Positions 1 through 7,878 of a stretch of DNA of 24,317 nt are shown piece after piece; the stretch's first letter is position 1; each line of letters opens with the position of its first letter. This DNA comes from Phyllobacteriaceae bacterium UBA1940. GTDB taxonomy: Bacteria > Pseudomonadota > Alphaproteobacteria > Rhizobiales > Rhizobiaceae. Under the pieces are notes generated by a model. That model saw only the letters and a list, made by a program, of their open reading frames with translations. It made no database searches and was not told the origin of the DNA. The translations under genes and the position numbers were made by a program. The stretch covers positions 1-24,317 of the forward strand of contig DDFA01000109.1 in assembly GCA_002336975.1 (NCBI GenBank), read 5' to 3'.

Positions 1-800
1 AGGCGCGCGACTTCTGCCCGGGCCTGAACATCTCCAAGAACATCCGCTATCCGGTGGTCGGCGCCACGCTGCAGCGTCGTGCCGGCGTCGCCCGTCACGA
101 CGCGGTCGCCTGGGGCTATGCGCGCGCGGCCTCGGCGCGCGGTGTCCACATCATCCAGAACTGCGAGGTCACCGGCATCCGCCGCGCCCCGACGGGCGAG
201 GTGACCGGCGTCGAGACGTCGCGCGGCTTCATCGGCGCCAAGAAGGTCGGCGTCGTGGCGGCGGGCCATTCCTCGGTGCTGATGCAGATGGCGGATGTGC
301 GCATGCCGCTCGAATCCTACCCGCTGCAGGCGCTGGTGTCGGAGCCGGTCAAGCCGATCTTCCCGTGCGTGGTGATGTCCAATACGGTGCACGCCTACAT
401 TTCCCAGTCCGACAAGGGCGAACTGGTGATCGGCGCCGGCACCGACCAGTACACCTCCTATTCGCAGACCGGCGGCCTGCATATCCTGACCCACACGCTC
501 GACGCGATCTGCGAAATGTTCCCGATCTTCACCCGGATGAAGATGCTGCGCTCGTGGGGCGGCATCGTCGACGTGACGCCGGACCGCTCGCCGATCCTCG
601 CCAGGACGCCGGTGAAGGGCCTTTACGTCAATTGCGGCTGGGGCACCGGCGGCTTCAAGGCGACGCCGGGGTCCGGCCACGTCTTCGCCCACACGATCGC
701 CCGCGACGAGCCGCATCCGATCAACGCCGGTTTCACGCTGGAGCGGTTCAGGACCGGGCGGCTGATCGACGAGGCGGCCGCCGCCGCCGTGGCGCACTGA
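1..800 (+). CDS. soxB: Sarcosine oxidase beta subunit, 5'-truncated by window edge
   Basis: This is the C-terminal part of the beta subunit of heterotetrameric sarcosine oxidase, which oxidatively demethylates sarcosine to glycine. The frame is open from base 3 without a start, so the N-terminal Rossmann part with the FAD-binding motif lies outside the window. About 265 residues are visible and the family is about 400 to 420 long. The segment [14 protein letters not shown] (His codon at 96-98) matches the conserved beta-subunit region, and I believe this histidine is the one that carries covalent FMN in the family, but I could not align it. The C-terminal DAO-type end is intact, with [13 protein letters not shown] and [16 protein letters not shown]. 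The stop TGA is at 798-800 and soxD follows after 10 bases. The neighbouring D, A and G subunits in the standard order make the assignment firm. Confidence 0.95.
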   Translation, partial: ARDFCPGLNISKNIRYPVVGATLQRRAGVARHDAVAWGYARAASARGVHIIQNCEVTGIRRAPTGEVTGVETSRGFIGAKKVGVVAAGHSSVLMQMADVRMPLESYPLQALVSEPVKPIFPCVVMSNTVHAYISQSDKGELVIGAGTDQYTSYSQTGGLHILTHTLDAICEMFPIFTRMKMLRSWGGIVDVTPDRSPILARTPVKGLYVNCGWGTGGFKATPGSGHVFAHTIARDEPHPINAGFTLERFRTGRLIDEAAAAAVAH

Positions 801-810
801 GGGAAACGAC

Positions 811-1110
811 ATGCTTCTGATCCGCTGCCCCTATTGCGAGGAAGAACGGCCGGAACTGGAATTCCGCCACGCCGGCGAAGCGCATGTCGCGCGGCCGACG
901 GACATCGCGTCGCTGTCCGACGACGATTTCGAAAAGTTCTTCTTCATCCGCGACAACCGGAAGGGCGTCGTCTTCGAACGCTGGCGTCATATCCACGGCT
1001 GCGGCCGCTTCTTCAACGCCGCGCGCGACAGCGTCTCCGACAAGTTTTTCACCACCTACAAGGCCGGCGAAAAGAAGCCGTCGATCAAGGCCGGAGGCAA
1101 GGCGAAGTGA
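811..1110 (+). CDS. soxD: Sarcosine oxidase delta subunit
   Basis: The small delta subunit (99 aa) of heterotetrameric sarcosine oxidase binds one structural zinc. The usual ligands are two N-terminal cysteines and a later His/Cys pair. Here they appear as C6-P-Y-C9 and H60 (or H62) with C64, so the site looks complete. The stretch FFFIRDNRKGVVFERWRH is typical of the family, and the length is normal (90 to 110 aa). The start ATG at 811 is preceded by GAGGGAAA. The stop TGA (1108-1110) shares bases with the GTG start of soxA, a 4-base overlap that implies translational coupling. The lysine-rich C-terminus is ordinary for this subunit. Confidence 0.95.
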   Translation: MLLIRCPYCEEERPELEFRHAGEAHVARPTDIASLSDDDFEKFFFIRDNRKGVVFERWRHIHGCGRFFNAARDSVSDKFFTTYKAGEKKPSIKAGGKAK

Positions 1111-4094
1111 CCACGTTCCGCATCCCGTCCGCCGGCCGTCTCGACGCTGGCAAGACCATCTCGTTTTCCTTCGACGGCAAGACCTATTCCGGGCTTGAGG
1201 GCGATACGCTGGCCTCGGCGCTGATCGCAAACGGCGTCCATCTGATGGGCCGTTCGTTCAAATATCACCGGCCGCGCGGCGCGCTGTCGGCGGGCGCGGA
1301 AGAGCCGAACGCGCTGGTCGGCGTGCACCGCGACGCGGCGCGCAAGACGCCGAACGTACGCGCCACGGTGCAGGAAGCCTATGACGGGCTGACCGCGGTT
1401 TCGCAGAACCGCTGGCCCTCGCTCGAATTCGACATCGGCGCGGTCAACAACGCCATGTCGCCGTTCTTCGCCGCCGGCTTCTACTACAAGACCTTCATGT
1501 GGCCGAAAACGGCGTGGAAAAACCTCTACGAGCCGTTCATCCGCGACGCGGCCGGCCTCGGCGTGTCGCCCGACAAGCCCGATCCCGACCATTATGGGGG
1601 CCAGTTCGTCTACTGCGACGTGCTGGTGCTGGGCGGCGGACCGGCCGGCCTGGCCGCCGCGCTTGCCGCGGCCCAGTCTGGCGCGTCGGTCATCCTCGCA
1701 GACGAAAATCCCGAATTCGGCGGCGCGCTGCGCTTCGAGACCGGGGCCGTCATCGACGGCCAGCCCGGCTGGAAATGGGCGCAGGCGACCGCCGCGAAGC
1801 TCGCGGCGATGGCGAATGTGCGTCTTTTGACCCGCACCACCGCGTTCGGCTATTACGCGCAGAATTTCGTCGGCCTGGCCGAGCGCGTCTCCGATCACAT
1901 GGCAATTCCCGGCGATGCGCCGCGCGAGCGGCTGTGGCAGGTGCGCGCCAGACGCGTCGTCATTGCCAATGGCGCGATCGAGCGGCACATGGTGTTCGAC
2001 GGCAACGACCGGCCGGGCGTCATGCTGGCCTCGGCGGCGCGCACCTACCTCAACCACTACGGCGTCGCTGTCGGCCGCGAGGTCGGCGTCTTCACCGCCA
2101 ATGATTCCGGCTATGCGGCGGCGATCGACCTGCACAAGGCCGGCGTCAGGATCGCGGCGATCGTCGACGCGCGCGACCTGCCGCGCGGCGTGCTGGCCGA
2201 AGAGGCGAGGGCGCTCGGCATCGAGATCCTGCCCGGCCGAACGGTGATGCGCACCGACGGGCGGCTGCGTGTGTCGTCGATGACGGTGCGCGCCAAATCC
2301 GGCGGGCCGGAACGCAAGATCCCCATCGACGCGCTGCTGATGTCGTCGGGCTGGACGCCGTCGCTGCACCTGTTCTCGCAGTCGCGCGGCAAGGTGGCGT
2401 TCGACAGCGCGACGCGACGTTTCCTGCCGGGCGAATATGCGCAGGACTGCGTCTGCGTCGGCGCCTGCAATGGCGCGGAGACGCTGGCCGACGCTCTGAA
2501 ACAAGGCCATGCGGCGGGCGAGAATGCGGCGAAGGCGGCAGGCGCGGCAAAGTCCGCCGCCGCCGCGCCGAAAGCCGACGCAAGCGAGACCTGGGATGGC
2601 GGCATGGTCGGCGCGGCGCCGGGCGCGGGGCCTGAATCCACGGGCAAGGCGTTCGTCGATTTCCAGAACGACGTCACCGCCAAGGACATCCGGCTCGCGG
2701 TCAAGCAGGGCATGCGCTCGATCGAGCACGTCAAGCGCTTCACCACCAACGGCATGGCGACCGATCAGGGCAAGACCTCCAACGTCCACGGTCTGGCGAT
2801 CGCCGCCGAAGTGCTGGGCAAGGAAATGCCGGAGGTCGGCCTCACCACCTTTCGCGCGCCCTATACGCCGGTCACCTTCGGCGCGCTGATCGGCCACGCG
2901 CGCGGCAGCCTGTTCGACCCGACCCGGCGCACGCCGTTCCATGCGCAGGAAGAGCGGCTGGGCGCAGTGTTCGAGGATGTCGGCCAGTGGAAGCGCGCCT
3001 GGTACTATCCGCGCGCCGGCGAGGACATGCACGCCGCCGTCAACCGCGAATGCGCCACCGTGCGCAAGGCGGCTGGCGTCTTCGACGCCTCGACGCTCGG
3101 CAAGATCGAGGTCGTGGGGCCCGACGCCGCGAAGTTCATGGAACTGCTCTACACAAATCCGTGGGAAAAGCTGGAGGTCGGTCGCTGCCGCTATGGCGTG
3201 ATGCTGCGCGAGGACGGCTTCATCTATGACGACGGCGTCGTCGGCCGTCTGGCGTCCGACCGGTTCCACGTCACCACCACCACCGGCGGCGCTGCGCGGG
3301 TGATGAACCATATGGAAGACTATCTCCAGACCGAGTTCCCCGAGCTGAATGTCTGGCTGACCTCGATTTCCGAACAATGGGCGGTGATCGCGGTGCAGGG
3401 CCCCAACAGCCGCGACATCATCGCGCCGCTGGTCGAGGGCATCGACCTGTCGGACGAGGCGATGCCGCATATGTCGGTGCGCGAGGGCAAGATCGGCGGC
3501 GTTCCGACGCGGCTGTTCCGCATGTCGTTCACCGGCGAGCGCGGTTTTGAAATCAACGTGCCGTCGGACTACGGCCCGGCGATCTGGGATGCGGTCTGGG
3601 AAGAGGCGCAGAAATTCGGCGCCTGCGCCTACGGCACCGAGACCATGCACGTGCTGCGCGCCGAAAAGGGCTACATCATCGTCGGCCAGGACACCGACGG
3701 CACGGTGACGCCGTCGGACGCCGGCCTCGACTGGGCCGTCGGCAAGAAGAAGACCGACTTTGTCGGCATCCGTGGCCTCAAGCGCCCCGACCTTGTCGCC
3801 AAGGGCCGCAAGCAACTGATCGGCCTCAAGACGAAAGACCCGAAAGTGGTGCTCGAAGAGGGCGCGCAGATCGTCGAGGACCCGGCGCAGCCGGTTCCGA
3901 TGAAGATGATCGGGCACGTCACGTCGAGCTACTGGTCGGAAAATTGCGGCCGCTCGATCGCGCTGGCGCTGGTCGCCGGCGGCTTCGACCGCGTCGGCCA
4001 GACGCTCTATGCGCCGATGCCCGGCGGAGCGATAGCGGTCGAGGTGGTGGCGCCGATGTTTGTCGACGAAAAGGGAGGACGCCTGCATGGCTAA
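1107..4094 (+). CDS. soxA: Sarcosine oxidase alpha subunit
   Basis: The alpha subunit (995 aa) carries the NAD+ site and the tetrahydrofolate-binding half of the complex. The complex converts sarcosine, THF and O2 to glycine, 5,10-methylene-THF and H2O2 in the cytoplasm. Visible parts, in order: an N-terminal Fer2_4-like fold (about 10-90) with no cysteines, so no iron-sulfur cluster; a dinucleotide motif GGGPAG at 176-181; the segment VANGAIERHMVF and a second nucleotide site near FTANDSGYAAAID; and a GcvT-like aminomethyltransferase region from about residue 608 to the C-terminus. I chose the GTG at 1107 because GGAGG lies at 1093-1097, the N-terminus then matches the family, and the start overlaps soxD by 4 bases. 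An in-frame open stretch reaches back to 834 but overlaps soxD. The stop TAA is at 4092-4094. Confidence 0.96.
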   Translation: MTTFRIPSAGRLDAGKTISFSFDGKTYSGLEGDTLASALIANGVHLMGRSFKYHRPRGALSAGAEEPNALVGVHRDAARKTPNVRATVQEAYDGLTAVSQNRWPSLEFDIGAVNNAMSPFFAAGFYYKTFMWPKTAWKNLYEPFIRDAAGLGVSPDKPDPDHYGGQFVYCDVLVLGGGPAGLAAALAAAQSGASVILADENPEFGGALRFETGAVIDGQPGWKWAQATAAKLAAMANVRLLTRTTAFGYYAQNFVGLAERVSDHMAIPGDAPRERLWQVRARRVVIANGAIERHMVFDGNDRPGVMLASAARTYLNHYGVAVGREVGVFTANDSGYAAAIDLHKAGVRIAAIVDARDLPRGVLAEEARALGIEILPGRTVMRTDGRLRVSSMTVRAKSGGPERKIPIDALLMSSGWTPSLHLFSQSRGKVAFDSATRRFLPGEYAQDCVCVGACNGAETLADALKQGHAAGENAAKAAGAAKSAAAAPKADASETWDGGMVGAAPGAGPESTGKAFVDFQNDVTAKDIRLAVKQGMRSIEHVKRFTTNGMATDQGKTSNVHGLAIAAEVLGKEMPEVGLTTFRAPYTPVTFGALIGHARGSLFDPTRRTPFHAQEERLGAVFEDVGQWKRAWYYPRAGEDMHAAVNRECATVRKAAGVFDASTLGKIEVVGPDAAKFMELLYTNPWEKLEVGRCRYGVMLREDGFIYDDGVVGRLASDRFHVTTTTGGAARVMNHMEDYLQTEFPELNVWLTSISEQWAVIAVQGPNSRDIIAPLVEGIDLSDEAMPHMSVREGKIGGVPTRLFRMSFTGERGFEINVPSDYGPAIWDAVWEEAQKFGACAYGTETMHVLRAEKGYIIVGQDTDGTVTPSDAGLDWAVGKKKTDFVGIRGLKRPDLVAKGRKQLIGLKTKDPKVVLEEGAQIVEDPAQPVPMKMIGHVTSSYWSENCGRSIALALVAGGFDRVGQTLYAPMPGGAIAVEVVAPMFVDEKGGRLHG

Positions 4095-4674
4095 GTCGCC
4101 AGCTTCCAGCCGGCCGGCGGCGCTGCCGGTGCGCGCTTTTGCCCTGTCCGGCCGCTCGGTCCAGAACCAGGCCGTTTCGCTGACCCCTGCCGACCCGGCG
4201 TCGCGCATGTCGCTGCGCGCCCGGCCCGAGGCGATCGAACCCTTGTCCAAGGCGCTCGGCGTCAAGCTGCCCGAAAGCCCGAAATCGTCGGCGATGAACC
4301 GGGCCAAGTCGCGTGTGGCGCTGTGGCTGGGACCGGACGAATGGCTGGTGATCGACTTTTCAGGTGGCGACCTGATCGGCGCATGCGCCGGGGTCAAGCA
4401 GCTTCACTCGGCCGTCGACATCTCGCACCGCAATGTCGCGATTCTGGTCGAAGGCGAAGGCGCGCGGGCGACGCTGGCCGCCGGCTGCCCGCAGGACCTG
4501 TCGAATGAGGCGTTCCCGGTCAACGCCTGCTCGCGCACCATTCTCGGCAAGATCGAAGTGGTGATCTGGCGCACCGGCGAAAAAGCCTTCCGGGTCGAAT
4601 GCTGGCGCTCGTTCTCGACCTACGCCTTCGATTTCCTCGAAGACGCGGCAAGAGATGCCGAACTGACAGCTTAA
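4087..4674 (+). CDS. soxG: Sarcosine oxidase gamma subunit
   Basis: The gamma subunit (195 aa) is the fourth part of the heterotetramer and resembles the GcvT/YgfZ folate-binding fold. Recognisable pieces are RVALWLGPDEWLVID (about 76-90), AVDISHRN and the C-terminal VIWRTGEKAFRVECWRSF. The length is normal for the family. The ATG at 4087 is chosen because GGGAGG sits at 4073-4078, eight bases upstream. It overlaps the end of soxA by 8 bases, which suggests coupled translation. The reading frame also stays open back to 4060, but that would add residues without a ribosome binding site. The stop TAA lies in the loop of a perfect hairpin (4662-4683). Confidence 0.93.
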   Translation: MAKSPASSRPAALPVRAFALSGRSVQNQAVSLTPADPASRMSLRARPEAIEPLSKALGVKLPESPKSSAMNRAKSRVALWLGPDEWLVIDFSGGDLIGACAGVKQLHSAVDISHRNVAILVEGEGARATLAAGCPQDLSNEAFPVNACSRTILGKIEVVIWRTGEKAFRVECWRSFSTYAFDFLEDAARDAELTA

Positions 4675-4683
4675 CCTGTCAGT
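4662..4683. terminator. Hairpin across the convergent soxG/GGDEF stop codons
   Basis: A perfect inverted repeat has arms ACTGACAG (4662-4669) and CTGTCAGT (4676-4683) with a 6-base loop. The TAA of soxG (4672-4674) is in the loop and the TGA of the minus-strand GGDEF gene (4679-4681) is in the right arm. Neither strand has a T-run after the stem, so it is not a textbook intrinsic terminator. Its position between convergent genes suggests a two-way transcript end or 3'-end stabiliser. Confidence 0.5.
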
Positions 4684-5461
4684 GCACGACGCCGGCGACC
4701 TGAACCGGTTCGCCGGTGGCGGGCACGTAGATCATTTCGACCCTGTCGCCGCCGCCCATGCGCGCGAATTCAAGGCCGCGGCTGGCGAAGCGCAGGCCGT
4801 CGTCGGCGTCAACCGACCTTGACGCGAGGATCGCGCCTCCGACGCTCACCGACAGGCCGAACTCGTCGCTGACCCGCAGATGCGCGATGTTGCGGCGGAT
4901 GCGGTCCGACACCATGATCGCGTCCTTGATCGCCGCGCCCCACAGGAAGACGCCGAACTCGTCGCCGTCGAGACGGCCGACAAAATCGGTCTTCCTGACT
5001 GATGCGAGGATGGTCGAGGCGAGCGCGGTCACCACGTCGTCGCCGGCGTCATAGCCAAAACCTTCATTGATGGCGCGCAACTGGTCGGCCTTGACCACCA
5101 GCAGCGTGCCGGTCGCCTTGCCATCGCCCTTGGGGCTGGTCAGCGCATCGTCGAACCGGCGCATGAACGCGGTGCGCGGCAGGCAGTTGGCCAGCGGATC
5201 GGCGGCCTTGAGGCTGAGGTCGCGCTCCTCCTCATTGCGCTTGGAGCGGGTGAGGGTTCTGAGCAAAGGGACGACCGCGCAGGCGCCGCCAAGCGCCGCG
5301 GCCAGCGCCACCGGCGCCGCCGCGGCAGGCGCCAGCGTAAGCGTCAGCAGACCGGTCACCGCCACGCCGGCCGCCAGGCCGACCGCGGTTTGCCGCGTGA
5401 AGCCGCTGTTGCCGGCGGCGGTGATCAGGCCCGAAGCCCGTGCGATGAGAGAGTGTGCCAT
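4679..5461 (-). CDS. Membrane-anchored GGDEF protein, probably degenerate
   Basis: The protein (260 aa) has two likely hydrophobic helices near 26-45 and 47-68, then a single GGDEF domain (about 85-250). Active GGDEF domains make cyclic di-GMP from two GTP. Aligned by eye to PleD, the guanine-contacting N132 and D138 are kept, as is the inhibitory I-site R-K-T-D (156-159). The first metal-binding Asp is Lys (K124), the signature reads DGDEF (165-169), and the usual DPLTGLPNR is altered to DPLANCLPRTAF. I therefore infer a weak or inactive cyclase that may still bind c-di-GMP. The gene is convergent with soxG, with 4 bases between stops. The start is ATG, with no clear ribosome binding site upstream. 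Nothing in the sequence links it to sarcosine metabolism. Confidence 0.85.
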   Translation of the reverse strand: MAHSLIARASGLITAAGNSGFTRQTAVGLAAGVAVTGLLTLTLAPAAAAPVALAAALGGACAVVPLLRTLTRSKRNEEERDLSLKAADPLANCLPRTAFMRRFDDALTSPKGDGKATGTLLVVKADQLRAINEGFGYDAGDDVVTALASTILASVRKTDFVGRLDGDEFGVFLWGAAIKDAIMVSDRIRRNIAHLRVSDEFGLSVSVGGAILASRSVDADDGLRFASRGLEFARMGGGDRVEMIYVPATGEPVQVAGVVH

Positions 5462-5536
5462 GGCGGCATCAATAGACCCGCCGCGTTAAGGGCGCGTCGA
5501 AACGGCCGCCCAAATTTTTGGCAAGATTTCAGAAAA

Positions 5537-5555
5537 CTGGACCGTTTCCGTCCAG
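5537..5555 (-). terminator. Possible intrinsic terminator of the minus-strand operon
   Basis: Read on the minus strand, CTGGAC, a 7-base loop and GTCCAG form a 6-bp stem, followed directly by TTTTCTG. It lies 22 bases past the stop of the last SDR gene. The rest of the gap (5462-5577) before the GGDEF gene shows no other strong element. The short stem and four-T run make this moderate evidence. Confidence 0.45.
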
Positions 5556-5577
5556 CCGTGAAGCGGTCGAGCCGGAA

Positions 5578-6354
5578 TCAGAGCGCGGTGATGCCGCCGT
5601 CGACGCCCAGTTCCTGGCCGGTCATGAAACTGTTGGCCGGGTCGGCGGCGAACAGGATCACCTCGACCACCTCGTCGACCTCGGCGAGGCGCTTCATCGG
5701 CACGCCGCGCGTCAGATCGTTGGTCGCCGCCTCGACGCCCTCGGGCGCGCGGCTGAGGAATGCCAGCGCCATCGCGGTGCGGGCAAACGACGGACACACC
5801 GCGTTCACTCGGATGCCCTTGGTGGCGTATTCGGCGGCGGCCGACTTGGTCAGGCCGATGACGCCGTGCTTGGCGGCGGAATAGACCGACAGTTTCGGCG
5901 CGCCGGCGCGGCCGGCGACGGAGGCGATGTTGACGATGGCGCCCGGCCGCCTGTCGTCGCGGAACTGCCGCTCCATCAGCGGTATCTGATATTTCATCGC
6001 AAAGAAGACGCCGAGCAGGTCGATCTCGAAAATCCGCCGCGCTTCGGCCGAGGGCACCTGCGGCAGTTTCACGAAAGTCTGGGCGACGCCGGCATTGTTG
6101 ATGGCGATGTCGAGACCGCCGAACGACTTTTTCGCCAGCGCGACCAGGTCCTTCGACAGCCGCTCGTCGGAAATGTCGCCGGCAAGCGTCGCGGTCTTGC
6201 CCGGCAGGCTTTGCGCGAGCTCCTTCAGCGGCCCGTCCTTGACGTCCGACAGCACCAGGTTGGCGCCGGCCTGTGACAGGCGCTCGCAAAGCCTGCGCCC
6301 AAATCCGCCGGTAGCCCCAGTCACCAGCGCCGTCATTCCCTCAAAACGGCTCAC
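5578..6354 (-). CDS. SDR-family oxidoreductase (NAD-type)
   Basis: This is a classical short-chain dehydrogenase/reductase of 258 aa, probably acting on a hydroxyacyl- or ketoacyl-CoA intermediate given its neighbours. The glycine motif TGATGGFG is at 12-19 and NNAG at 86-89. The catalytic Ser is S145 (VNIAS) and Y158-x3-K162 is intact. D37 at the end of the second strand favours NAD(H) over NADP(H). The start is GTG at 6354, with AGAGGG about 9 bases upstream. It is the last gene of a four-gene minus-strand operon, starting 5 bases after the phosphotransferase stop. It could serve as a 3-hydroxyacyl-CoA dehydrogenase; the substrate cannot be told from sequence. Confidence 0.9.
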   Translation of the reverse strand: MSRFEGMTALVTGATGGFGRRLCERLSQAGANLVLSDVKDGPLKELAQSLPGKTATLAGDISDERLSKDLVALAKKSFGGLDIAINNAGVAQTFVKLPQVPSAEARRIFEIDLLGVFFAMKYQIPLMERQFRDDRRPGAIVNIASVAGRAGAPKLSVYSAAKHGVIGLTKSAAAEYATKGIRVNAVCPSFARTAMALAFLSRAPEGVEAATNDLTRGVPMKRLAEVDEVVEVILFAADPANSFMTGQELGVDGGITAL

Positions 6355-6359
6355 GTCGA

Positions 6360-7391
6360 TTACCCTCTTTCAATCAATGCGACTGCTTCGGCGGCGATCA
6401 GTTTCACTGCCGCGCCAAATGTCTGCCCCCGCTCCGGGTTCGAGGCGTTTCCATCCAGCGAGCGCTTGTAGACGCCCTGCAGGATAGCCGCCAGCCGGAA
6501 GAAGGAGAAGGCAAGGTAGAATACCCAGTTGTCGATCGGCCCGATGCCCCGTCGGCGACAATATGCGTCCACATAATCACGTTCGGATGGCAATCCGATC
6601 GCCTGCCGGTCGATGCCGCCAAGCCCGCGAAAACCCGAATCGTGCGGCAGCCGCCATTGCATGCACTGATAGGCGAGATCGGCGAAGGGGTGGCCGAGCG
6701 TCGACAGTTCCCAGTCGAGCACGGCGATCAGCTTTTCGCTGTCCCTGGCGATCATCACATTGTCGAGCCGGTAGTCGCCATGCACCAGCGACACCATGCC
6801 GTCATCGGCCGGAAGGTTCTGCTCCAGCCACGCCATCAGCCGGTCCATCGCCTCGATCGCGCCGGTTTCCGACGCCTTGTACTGGCTCGACCAGCGCGCC
6901 AGCTGGCGCTCGAAATAATTGCCCGGCCGGCCATAGTCGGCCAGTCCGACCGCGTCGATGTCGACGTTGTGCAGGTCGGCCAGCGTGCGGTTCATCGCGT
7001 CGTAGATCGCGGCGCGTTCGCCATTGGTCGCCAGTTCGGCCAGCGCCGGATCCCAGAAAATCCGCCCGTCGAGAAACTCCATCACCAGGAACTGCCGCCC
7101 GATCGGCGAATCCTCGCCCGACAGATGCAGCATCCTGGGCGCCGGCACCGGGGTCTGCTCCAGCGCCTTCATCACCCGGTATTCGCGGTCGACGGCGTGC
7201 GCGCTCTTGAGCAATTCGCCCGGCGGCTTGGCGCGCAGCACGAATTTGCCGCCCGTCGCCTCGATCAGATAGGTCGGGTTGGACTGGCCGGTCTTGAATT
7301 TGACGATCCCGGTCAGGCTGCCAAAACCGGGGACATGCCGGGCGAGGTAGGGGCCAAGCGCGGCGGCGTCGAGCGTATTGGCGTCGCTCAC
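6360..7391 (-). CDS. APH-family phosphotransferase, ACAD10/11 kinase-domain type
   Basis: The protein (343 aa) belongs to the aminoglycoside/choline kinase-like (APH) fold, in the subgroup found beside acyl-CoA dehydrogenases and fused to them in animal ACAD10/ACAD11. Visible motifs: GQSNPTY (35-41) and VLRAKP around R53/K55 of the N lobe, the catalytic loop HGDYRLDN (204-211, D206 as base), and the metal-binding D226 in DWELS. The kinase core therefore looks complete. In the ACAD10/11 and LvaA systems the kinase phosphorylates the 4-hydroxyl of a 4-hydroxyacyl-CoA, and that role is inferred here. It is unlikely to be an antibiotic-resistance enzyme, because the context is acyl-CoA metabolism. 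The GTG start overlaps the maoC-like stop by 4 bases. The frame is intact and nothing suggests transfer. Confidence 0.9.
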   Translation of the reverse strand: MSDANTLDAAALGPYLARHVPGFGSLTGIVKFKTGQSNPTYLIEATGGKFVLRAKPPGELLKSAHAVDREYRVMKALEQTPVPAPRMLHLSGEDSPIGRQFLVMEFLDGRIFWDPALAELATNGERAAIYDAMNRTLADLHNVDIDAVGLADYGRPGNYFERQLARWSSQYKASETGAIEAMDRLMAWLEQNLPADDGMVSLVHGDYRLDNVMIARDSEKLIAVLDWELSTLGHPFADLAYQCMQWRLPHDSGFRGLGGIDRQAIGLPSERDYVDAYCRRRGIGPIDNWVFYLAFSFFRLAAILQGVYKRSLDGNASNPERGQTFGAAVKLIAAEAVALIERG

Positions 7392-7876
7392 GGCGCAAGA
7401 TCCTCCGGATCGAGCACGGAGATCGTCAGCCAGTGGGCGGTCAGCGCCGGCTTGGCCGATCCTTCGATCTCGATCGTCACGTCATAGGCCAGCTGCACCA
7501 TGCCCGACGGGCGCGCGTTGACGCTGGCGAGGACGAAGCGGGTGCGGATGCGCGCGCCGGATTTCACCGGCGCCTGGAAACGCAGTTTGTCAAAGCCCTG
7601 ATTGATCGCCATTTTCGACTTTTCGATCGACGGCAGCGTTTCGTAGGTCATCGCCGACAGCAGCGACAGCACCAGGAACCCGTGCGCGATGGTGCCGCCA
7701 AACGGCGTTTCGGCGGCCCGCGCCGGGTCGGTATGGATGAACTGGTCGTCGTCGGTCGCCACCGCAAACTTGTCGATGATGTCCTGGGTTACGGTGCGCC
7801 ACGGCGACAGGCCGATCTCCTGGCCGACATGGGCGGCGAGGTCTGAAGCCTTGATCGATCTCGGCTGTGTTGACAT
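7388..7876 (-). CDS. MaoC-like (R)-hydratase / NodN-type hot-dog protein
   Basis: A 162-aa single hot-dog domain protein of the MaoC dehydratase family, whose members add water to or remove it from enoyl-CoA esters. The active-site helix reads TDDDQFIH, with D43 and H48 in the catalytic spacing, followed by ARAAETPFGGTIAHGF. This is the variant with Q-F in place of the N-P seen in PhaJ-type hydratases, as in NodN-like proteins. I start it at the ATG at 7876, because AAGGA lies just upstream and the N-terminus then fits the family. The frame stays open to 7972, but that extension lies inside the preceding SDR gene. It begins 2 bases after the SDR stop and overlaps the kinase gene by 4. It probably hydrates the enoyl-CoA made by the pathway. 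Confidence 0.88.
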   Translation of the reverse strand: MSTQPRSIKASDLAAHVGQEIGLSPWRTVTQDIIDKFAVATDDDQFIHTDPARAAETPFGGTIAHGFLVLSLLSAMTYETLPSIEKSKMAINQGFDKLRFQAPVKSGARIRTRFVLASVNARPSGMVQLAYDVTIEIEGSAKPALTAHWLTISVLDPEDLAP

Positions 7877-7878
7877 TG

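Noticed and set aside
1056..4397. Very long open frame antisense to soxA (1113 codons)
   Set aside because: It mirrors soxA, which has full motifs, a ribosome binding site and correct neighbours. The translation is Arg/Ala/His/Asp-rich with no domain, typical of a GC-rich shadow frame.
6360..7391. Reading the APH protein as an aminoglycoside-resistance enzyme
   Set aside because: The fold is shared, but the operon with SDR and MaoC genes and the opposite acyl-CoA dehydrogenase indicate acyl-CoA metabolism.
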